DNA from: Bacteroidia bacterium
GTDB taxonomy: Bacteria; Bacteroidota; Bacteroidia; Bacteroidales; UBA932
NCBI GenBank assembly: GCA_025996715.1
Contig: BNTQ01000127.1
Coordinates: 1-5,810 of the forward strand
Length of the DNA: 5,810 nucleotides
Direction of reading: 5' to 3'
This document shows, one piece after another, positions 1-5,810 of the stretch. The notes under the pieces are model-generated. The model searched no databases. It was not told the origin of the DNA and saw only the letters and a list, made by a program, of their open reading frames with translations. A program made the translations under genes and the position numbers. Every line of letters starts with the position of its first letter. Position 1 is the first letter of the stretch.

Positions 1-2
1 GG

Positions 3-986
3 GGCACCGGGGCTTACGCATGGCGCAGCAGCAACACCCATGTGGCAACAGTGGTAGCCAGCGGCAGCCCCACCACGGTAACTCTTACCGGTGCAGGCAA
101 AGACACCATTTATGTCAAAAGGTTGGGAGATACCAATTATGGCGCATCCGCCGAAACAAGCATAGTGCTGACGGTGAATCCCAAGTCGGTAACGATAACA
201 GGTCTTTTGGTGAACAATAAAGAGTACGACGGCGACGCCACCGCCACAGTAACAGGCGCGGCAACCATCAGCGGCAAAGTAGGTAATGACGATGTAACGA
301 CGGCTACTGTAGGCAGCGCCGCCTTTGCCGATAAGACTGTTGCCAACGGCAAGATAGTAAGTTTTAGCAATTATAGTTTAACAGGCAATGATGCTACCAA
401 CTACGCGCTGAGCGCACAGCCGGCAAACGTTACGGCAAATATCACCGCCAAAACGGTCAGCATAACAGGCCTCTCTGCCGACCATAAAGTCTATGACGGC
501 AACGCCACTGCCACGGTAAGCGGCACAGCCACCATCAACGGCAAGGTAGGTAGCGACGATGTAACGGCTACAGGCAGTGCCGCCTTTGACAATCAGAATG
601 TGGGCACAGGCAAGGTAGTAACTTTTAGCAATTATAGTTTAACAGGCAATGATGCTGCTAACTACACGCTAAGCGCACAGCCGGCGAGCACTACGGCGAA
701 CATCACCGTCCAAACGCTCACAATAGACCTGAGCAGTGCCATAGTAGAGGTCAAAATTTTTGATAGCAACACTACGGCTACGGTAACGGGCGTAAAATTG
801 AGTGGTGTTGTTAGCGGGGAAACGCTGGCTACACCTGGGGATTTTACGTGGGCAGCCGCCTTTGACAGTCCCACTGTCGGCACAGGCAACAAAACGGTAA
901 CCGTAACAGTAACGCTCATTGCTAACTCGCTGACAAACAACTACGTTTTACCTGTTACCACGGCGACTATTCCTAACCAAAGCATT
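3..986 (+). repeat. Super-unit 0 (5'-truncated): Ig-like end, YDG-1, YDG-2, YDG-b1
   Basis: The window opens inside an Ig-like module (3-179), just before its WRSSN motif. Two adjacent YDG modules follow. YDG-1 (180-446) starts PKSVTITGL and has KEYDGD. YDG-2 (447-707) starts AKTVSITGL and has KVYDGN. Both share the later motifs TATI-GKVG, VTFSNYSLTGNDA and NYxLSAQPA. The set ends with YDG-b1 (708-986), which begins VQTLTIDLSS, has KIFDSN where YDG would stand, and closes with TTATIPNQSI. This is one full cycle apart from the missing start of the Ig-like module. Module limits were set by lining up the recurring start and end motifs and could shift by a few residues. Confidence 0.88.
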
Positions 987-3900
987 AGTGATAAGACCGT
1001 CCAGAGCACGCCGAGCATTACGGAAGGAAACCTCACCCAAACCTACGGTGATGCCGCCTTTACCCTTCATGTTACCGGAGGTGAGAGTTCCGGAAATTAC
1101 CAATGGCGCAGCGGCAACCCCAATGCGGCAACAGTGGTAGCAGCGGTAACCGACGGCAGCAGCGCCACGGTAACTATTACCGGCGCAGGCTCAGCCACCA
1201 TTTTTGTAAAAAGATTGGGTGATGCTACTTATGGCGAATCCAACGAAACAAGCATGGTGCTGACGGTGGATCCCAAGTCGGTAACCATAACAGGTCTTTT
1301 GGTGAGCAATAAAGAGTACGACGGCAACACCACCGCTACAGTAACAGTAATAGGCACAGCCACCATCAACGGCAAAGTAGGAAATGACGATGTAACGACG
1401 ACTTTGACAGGCACCGCCGTCTTTGACAATAAGAATGTGGGCACAGGCAAAACAGTAACTTTTAGCGATTATACTTTGAGCGGCACTCATGCTACTAACT
1501 ACACGCTGAGCGCACAGCCGGCAAACGTTACGGCAAACATCACCGTCAAAACGGTCAGCATAACAGGCCTCTCCGCCGACCATAAAGTCTATGACGGCAA
1601 CAACACCGCCACGGTGAGCGGCACAGCCACCATCAACGGCAAGGTAGGTAGCGACGATGTAACGGCAACAGGTAGCGCCGCCTTTGACAATCAGAATGTG
1701 GGCACAGGCAAGGTAGTAACTTTTAGTAATTATAGTTTAACAGGCAATGATGCTGCTAACTACACGCTAAGCGCACAGCCGGCGAGCACTACGGCGAACA
1801 TCACCGTCCAAACGCTCACAATAGACCTGAGCAGTGCCCAAGTGATGTCCAAGATTTTTGATAGCAACACTACGGCTACGGTAACGGGCGTAAAATTGAG
1901 CGGTGTTGTTAGCGGGGAAACGCTGGCTACACCTGGGGATTTTACGTGGGCAGCCGCCTTTGACAGTCCCACTGCCGGCACAAACAAAACGGTAACGGTA
2001 ACGGTAACGCTCATTGCTAACTCGCTGACCGACAACTACGTTTTGCCTGTTACCACGGCGACTATTCCTAACCAAAGCATTAGCGATAAGCCCACCCAGA
2101 GCACGCCTGTGATTACGGAAGGAGTGAGCATCAGCAAAATTTATGGTGATGCCAACTTTAGCCTTAATGTTACCGGTGGTGAGAGCAGTGCAGATTACCA
2201 ATGGCGCAGCGGCAACACCTCTGTTGCCGCCATCGCGGCAGTCAACGGAAACAGTGCCGCGGTAACTATTATCGGTGCAGGTTCAGCCACCATTTTTGTA
2301 AAAAAATTGGAGGATGCTACTCATGGCGAATCCAACGAAACAAGCATAGTGCTGACGGTGAACCCCAAGTCGGTAACGATAACAGGCCTCTCTGCTGACA
2401 ATAAAATTTACGACGGCAACACCACCGCAACTATAAGCGGCGCGGCAACCATCGACGGCAAGGTAGGGAATGATGCAGTAACGGTTTTGGCAGGCACCGC
2501 CGAATTTGACAATAAGACTGTGGGCACCGGCAAACCGGTAACTTTTAACGGCTATAGTTTAACGGGCAGCACGGCTACCAACTACACGCTGAGCGGACAG
2601 CCGGCAAGCACTACAGCCGACATCACCGTCAAAACGCTGACGATAGACCTGAGCAGTGCCCAAGTGGTGTCCAAGATTTTTGATGGCAACACTACGGCTA
2701 CGGTTACGAGCGTAAAATTGAGCGGTGTTGTTAGCAGTGAAACGCTGGCTACGCCTGGGGATTTTACGTGGACAGCCGCCTTTAACAGTGCAGACGTGGG
2801 CACAGGCAACAAAACGGTAACGGTAACGGTAACGCTCATTTCTAACTTGGTAACAAACAACTACACTTTGCCTGTTACCACGGCGAATATCACCAACCAA
2901 AGCATTAGCGATAAGCCCACCCAGAACACGCCTGTCATTACAGAAGGAGTGAGCATCAGCAGAATTTATGGTGATGCCAACTTTAACCTTAATGTTACCG
3001 GCGGTGAGAGCACGGCAGATTACCAATGGCGCAGCGGCAACTCGTCTGTTGCCGGCATCGCGGCAGCCAACGGAAATAGTGCCGCGGTAACTATTACCGG
3101 CGCAGGTTCAGCCACCATTTTTGTAAAAAAATTGGGCGATGCTACTCATGGCGAATCCAACGAAACGAGCATAGTGCTGACGGTAAGCCCAAAATCGGTT
3201 ACGATAACAGGACTTTCGTCCGGCAATAAAACCTACGACGGCGACGCTACCGCCGCCGCAACCGGCACTGCCACCATCAACGGCAAAGTAGGAACTGACG
3301 ATGTAACGGCTTTAGGAGGCAGCGCCGAATTTGACAATAAGAATGTGGGCATAGGAAAAACGGTAACTTTTAGCGGCTATACTTTGGACGGCAGCGCGGC
3401 TGCGAACTATGCGCTGAGCAGCCAGCCGGCGAGCGTTACAGCCGACATTACCGTCAAAACGCTCACGATAGACCTGAGCAATGCCCAAGTAGTGTCCAAA
3501 ATTTTTGATAATAGCGCTACGGCTACGGTTACGGGCGTAAAGTTGAGCGGTGTTGTTAGCGGGGAAACGCTGTCCAATCCTACGGATTTTACGTGGACAG
3601 CCGCTTTTGACAGTCCCACTGTCGGAACGGGCAACAAAACGGTAACCGTAACGGTAACGCTCAATGTTACCACGACCGGCAACTACGTTTTGCCTGTTCC
3701 CACGGCGACTATTCCTAACCAAAGCATTAGCGATAAGCCCAGCCAGAGCACGCCTATTATTACGGAAGGAGTGAGCATCAGCAAAATTTATGGTGATGCC
3801 AACTTTACCCTTAATGTTACCGGCGGTGCAAGCACTGCAGATTACCAATGGCGCAGCGGCAACACCTCTGTTGCCGGCATCGTGGCAGCCAACGGAAGCA

Positions 3901-5810
3901 GCGTCGCGGTAACTATTACCGGCGCAGGTTCAGCCACCATTTTTGTAAAAAAATTGGGCGATACTAATTATGGCGAATCCAACGAGACCAGCATAGCACT
4001 GACGGTGAACCCCAAGTCGGTAACAATAACAGGACTCTTGGCTGACAATAAAACCTACGACGGCAACACCACAGCCGCCGCCACCGGCACAGCCACCATC
4101 AGCGGCAAGGTAGGGAATGACGATGTAACGGCTTTGGCAGGCACCGCCGCCTTTGACGATAAGAACGTGGGCACCGGCAAAACGGTAACTTTTGGCGGCT
4201 ATGGTTTAACAGGCAATGATGCTACCAACTACACGCTGAGCGCACAACCGACAAGCACTACAGCCAACATCAACAAGGCATCGCTGACGGTAACTGCCGA
4301 CGACAAGACCAAGACAGAGGGTGCTGCCCATCCTCTATTTACGGTAAGTTACAATGGCTTTGTGAACGGCGAAGGTGTCGGCAACTTGGCTACTTTGCCC
4401 ACAGCGGGCACCACAGTAGCAGCGAATAGTCCGGCAGCAACCTATACTAACAAGATAACGGTATCGGGCGGAGTATCGAGCAACTATGACTTTGTTTATG
4501 TTCCGGGCACGCTCACCATCACCAACAAGCACAGCGCAACAGTAGCGTGGGATAGTTTGCAGTTCACTTACGATGGCAAGGCTCACAAGCCTACCGCTAC
4601 GGTAACCATAGACGGTACATTAGTAACACTCGCGGTAAGTGCTGCTCAAACCAATGTTGTGGGCAGTCCATATACGGCAACAGCAAGTTTCAATCCTGCC
4701 AACGACACCGTAGTGTTGTCCGGCAACACCAAGCAGTTCAAGATAGTTCCGGATACAGTAACAGTAACGGCTCGCGATACGTTCAAGGTTTACAACGGCA
4801 GCGGAGCCGACCCTGCACTGCCTTACACTTGCAACAAAACTTTGGTAGCCGGCAACTCGTTTACAGGCGCGCTCGACCGTGCTTCGGGCGGTACCGTTGC
4901 AGGTTCTCCTTACGCCATTACCAAAGGTACTCTGGCGGCAGGCAGCAACTATTATGTTGATTTTGTGGTGGGTGCTGCTAACTTTAGCATCCACAAAGCA
5001 CCCTTGACGGTGCAAGCCGACCCCAAAACCAAGACGTATGGTAAACCCAATCCCCCGCTCACGGTGAGTTACAGCGGTTTTGTGAGTGGCGAAGGTGAGG
5101 GCAATTTGACCACTCTGCCCACGGTGAGCACCACAGCCACCCAGTCCAGTGCTATAGGCAAGTATGTGATAGAGGTAAAGGACGCTGCATCGGGCAACTA
5201 CGCCTTTACTTATGTGAACGACACGCTCTCCGTTACCGACAAGTCGGTGTACAATGTAGTTTGGCAAGATACTGTATATGTTTATGATGGTGCCAAACAT
5301 GCCCCTAAGGCGAGCATAACGATAGACGGAGGTGTTTTATGGCTTACGGTGGATTCTATAGGTCCCAACGTAGGCGGTTCCTACACTGCTACGGCGACCA
5401 CCACCATTGACACGATTGCACTAAACCCGTCCACCAAACAGTTTAAGATAGTGCCGGATACTATTTTTGTATATCCCCGCGACACCTTTAAGGTGTATGA
5501 CAAACTGCCCGACGCCTACAGTATTCCCTACACGCTCAAAGACAGAGGCAATCATACTATAACAGGTCTTTCTGCCACCATTGCTCGTTCCTCAGGCGAC
5601 ACAGTAGGCTCTTATGCCATCGGACTTGGCAGCGGATGGACGTATCCTAACCACGAATTTAGGTTTATTACTAAAAAAGACAACGGGGATGAAGTAAAGT
5701 TTAGGATTATAAAAAAGGAGATGAGGCTACAGGCGATGGAACAGATAGTGCGAAAGGACAATGCAGTGAACACCAACGCAGTGCAGGGCACCACCTATAT
5801 CTACTCAGGT
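3..5810 (+). CDS. Giant YDG/MBG-repeat surface protein (adhesin-like), internal fragment lacking both ends
   Basis: Frame 3 is open for 1,936 codons and runs off both ends of the window, so the whole protein is longer than this. The translation is built entirely of tandem beta-rich modules. In order these are: a partial Ig-like module; YDG modules at residues 60-148 and 149-235; a YDG-b module at 236-328; further Ig-like/YDG/YDG-b sets to residue 1424; then MBG_2-type and related modules to 1903. YDG tripeptides lie at residues 75, 164, 439, 530, 803, 1078 and 1352. The composition is rich in Thr, Ala, Asn, Gly and Val. Only one cysteine is present (codon 4830-4832) and Met is very rare (codons 1254, 1845, 5721, 5736), as is typical of extracellular repeat proteins. 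YDG and MBG_2 modules are known from large secreted proteins, especially in Bacteroidota. Their ligands are generally unknown. A role as adhesin, stalk or surface filament is an inference. No signal peptide, transmembrane segment or sorting domain falls in the window. In-frame ATG codons are internal to conserved modules and are not credible starts. Confidence 0.96.
987..2081 (+). repeat. Super-unit 1 (365 codons): Ig-like, YDG-3, YDG-4, YDG-b2
   Basis: This is the only complete copy of the long form. The Ig-like module (987-1271) has a linker SDKTVQSTPSITEG, then TYGDAAFTL, NYQWRSGN, VTITGAGSATIFVK and YGESNETS. Its pattern resembles the Ig-like module with TYGDAPF and GxGTATI motifs that often accompanies YDG and MBG domains. 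YDG-3 (1272-1544), YDG-4 (1545-1805) and YDG-b2 (1806-2081) follow. YDG-3 has one or two extra residues in its TVTVIGTATI segment. YDG-b2 lacks one codon relative to YDG-b1: TAGTNKT against TVGTGNKT. YDG-4 is almost identical at DNA level to YDG-2 of the previous unit. The spacing between PKSVTITGL anchors is exactly 1092 nt on both sides of this unit. Confidence 0.88.
1989..2009 (+). repeat. Hexamer microrepeat ACGGTA x3 plus ACG in YDG-b2, encoding TVTVTVT
   Basis: Three perfect ACGGTA units followed by ACG encode alternating Thr-Val in a predicted beta strand. The same perfect tract occurs in YDG-b3 at 2814-2834. In YDG-b1 (894-914) and YDG-b4 (3639-3659) the same residues are encoded with interrupting bases (ACC or ACA). 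The unit is two codons long, so slippage would add or remove Thr-Val without breaking the frame. Confidence 0.8.
2082..2906 (+). repeat. Super-unit 2 (275 codons, short form): Ig-like, YDG-5, YDG-b3
   Basis: The Ig-like module (2082-2363) begins SDKPTQSTPVITEGVSISK and retains IYGDANF, DYQWRSGNTS and GAGSATIFVKKL. Only one YDG module follows (YDG-5, 2364-2627), where the upstream units have two. YDG-5 starts like the first YDG of a pair (PKSVTITGL) but continues like the second (SADNKIYDGN) and ends like it (PASTTADITVKTLTIDL). YDG-b3 (2628-2906) carries KIFDGN, the closest of the four b-modules to a true YDG motif. It closes TTANITNQSI, not TTATIPNQSI. The unit is in frame and has no broken codon. 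Confidence 0.87.
2814..2834 (+). repeat. Hexamer microrepeat ACGGTA x3 plus ACG in YDG-b3
   Basis: This is a second perfect copy of the Thr-Val hexamer tract, at the equivalent place in the next b-module. It is followed by CTCATT, as in YDG-b2. The perfect match between these two neighbouring modules, against the interrupted tracts of b1 and b4, fits either shared recent ancestry or local homogenisation. Confidence 0.75.
2907..3728 (+). repeat. Super-unit 3 (274 codons, short form): Ig-like, YDG-6, YDG-b4
   Basis: This unit has the same order as super-unit 2. The Ig-like module (2907-3188) carries DYQWRSGNSSVAGIAA and ends VLTVSPKS, where the other copies have VNPKS or VDPKS. YDG-6 (3189-3452) has KTYDGDATAAATG, with alanines replacing the usual Thr/Val pattern, and SSQPASVTADI. 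YDG-b4 (3453-3728) has KIFDNSATATV. Its late segment is altered to NVTTTGNYVLPVPTATIP, making it the most divergent b-module. The b-module is followed directly by the next Ig-like linker. Confidence 0.87.
3729..4274 (+). repeat. Super-unit 4 (terminal, no YDG-b): Ig-like, YDG-7
   Basis: This is the last Ig-like plus YDG pair. The Ig-like module (3729-4010) begins SDKPSQSTPIITEG and keeps IYGDANFTL, DYQWRSGNTS and GAGSATIFVKKLGDTNYGES. YDG-7 (4011-4274) has PKSVTITGLLADNKTYDGN and ends TSTTANINKASLTV. All earlier YDG modules run into KTLTIDLSS or KTVSITG. This one runs straight into an MBG_2-type module instead, so the YDG-b module is absent and the array changes type here. Confidence 0.86.
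4275..4994 (+). repeat. MBG-type unit A (240 codons): MBG_2 module, YDGxxH module, RDTFKVY module
   Basis: Three modules can be seen. An MBG_2-like module (4275-4523) starts KASLTVTADDKTKTEG, contains VSYNGFVNGE, NLATLPT and SNYDFVYVPGTLTIT, and fits the MBG_2 pattern of TYG/P-F/L-TxxYxGFxxG. A second module (4524-4748) has VAWDSLQFTYDGKAHKPTA, then ITIDG-like and YTATA segments, and ends TKQFKIV. A third (4749-4994) starts PDTVTVTARDTFKVYNG and holds the only cysteine of the window (codon 4830). The second and third modules look like further members of the MBG/YDG superfamily. I cannot assign them to a named family with certainty. Confidence 0.8.
4995..5711 (+). repeat. MBG-type unit B (239 codons), divergent duplicate of unit A
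   Basis: The same three modules recur in the same order. An MBG_2-like module (4995-5237) has KAPLTVQADPKTKTYGKPNP, VSYSGFVSGEGEGNL and NYAFTYVNDTLSVT. It keeps the canonical TYG that unit A has changed to TEG. The middle module (5238-5453) has VVWQDTVYVYDGAKHAPKA, ITIDGG and SYTATA, and ends with the same TKQFKIV. The third (5454-5711) starts PDTIFVYPRDTFKVYDK and ends EVKFRII. Its middle part has diverged heavily from unit A. Offsets between equivalent modules are 720, 714 and 705 nt. DNA similarity to unit A is clearly lower than among the YDG units upstream. Confidence 0.8.
5712..5810 (+). other. Charged segment at the downstream edge, start of an unidentified module
   Basis: These 33 codons continue the open frame with KKEMRLQAMEQIVRKDNAVN and end TTYIYSG. 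They contain two of the four in-frame methionines of the window and a high share of Lys, Arg, Glu and Gln. The composition is unlike the Thr/Ala/Asn/Gly repeats before it. The first residues line up loosely with the start of an MBG_2 module (FRIIKKEMRLQA against FSIHKAPLTVQA). It may therefore be a degenerate third MBG start or the entry to a different C-terminal domain. There is too little sequence to decide. Confidence 0.5.

Noticed and set aside
1254..1256. In-frame ATG as a possible gene start
   Set aside because: It sits inside the conserved SNETSxVLTV segment, where the other copies have Ile. No ribosome binding site precedes it, and the frame is open and module-filled upstream.
20..2398. 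Frame-2 plus-strand open frames at 20-220 and 2201-2398
   Set aside because: Both start at the same ATGGCGCAGC inside the Ig-like module and give Gln/Arg/His-rich translations. They are out-of-frame readings of equivalent repeat positions.
137..3848. Series of minus-strand open frames of 73-178 codons (for example 1767-2201, 2559-3026, 3312-3848)
   Set aside because: They lie antisense to the continuous frame-3 gene, and their similar sequences recur with the repeat period. They are what the repeated Thr/Asn/Ala/Gly codons produce on the reverse strand. They show no separate domain signature.
3..4274. CRISPR array or non-coding satellite
   Set aside because: The repeat period is hundreds of bases, the frame is kept in every copy, and differences are concentrated at third codon positions. 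This is a coding repeat, not direct repeats with unique spacers.
4335..5794. Minus-strand open frames at 4335-4586, 4620-5300 and 5612-5794
   Set aside because: These are antisense to the MBG-type modules. The 226-codon frame has no recognisable domain and an implausible composition. Frame 3 on the + strand explains the whole stretch.
3..5810. Pseudogene or decayed repeat gene
   Set aside because: No stop codon or frameshift occurs in 1,936 codons, and all unit-length differences are multiples of three.

Overview
The window is the interior of one very large protein-coding gene on the + strand. Reading frame 3 (codons starting at multiples of three) is open from position 3 to 5810 without a stop. 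This gives 1,936 codons with neither a credible start nor a stop inside the window. Residue numbers used here are simply the first base of the codon divided by 3. The product is a Thr/Ala/Asn/Gly/Val-rich, nearly cysteine-free chain of beta-sandwich-type repeats. The modules resemble the YDG and MBG_2 families, plus Ig-like modules, that are common in giant secreted or surface adhesin-like proteins of Bacteroidota. That lineage assignment is an inference from domain type and a roughly balanced base composition. There is no rRNA, tRNA or housekeeping gene to confirm it.

Layout. Positions 3-4274 hold a nested tandem array. Each super-unit is an Ig-like module (conserved YQWRSGN and TGAGSATIFVK motifs), then one or two YDG modules of about 88 residues, then a divergent YDG-like module ('YDG-b', with KIFD in place of YDG). 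Super-units begin at about 987, 2082, 2907 and 3729, and a partial one precedes them. The anchor motif PKSVTITGL recurs at 180, 1272, 2364, 3189 and 4011. Spacings are therefore 1092, 1092, 825 and 822 nt, and the longer units contain one extra YDG module. Positions 4275-5711 hold a different and older-looking duplication. Two copies of a three-part unit of about 240 residues (MBG_2 module, YDGxxH module, RDTFKVY module) follow one another. The last 33 codons (5712-5810) become charged and lose the clear repeat pattern.

Biology. The likely role is an extracellular stalk, adhesin or surface-layer-like filament, with the repeats acting as spacers. The signal peptide, any sorting domain (for example type IX secretion) and any ligand-binding head lie outside the window, so export route and target cannot be read. 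Neighbouring repeats are nearly identical in DNA, with mostly synonymous differences and one module that looks recombinant. This points to ongoing expansion and contraction by unequal recombination under selection to keep the protein intact. I see no RNA gene, mobile element, CRISPR array, promoter or terminator. Open frames on the minus strand and in frame 2 are repeat-driven shadows of the main gene.
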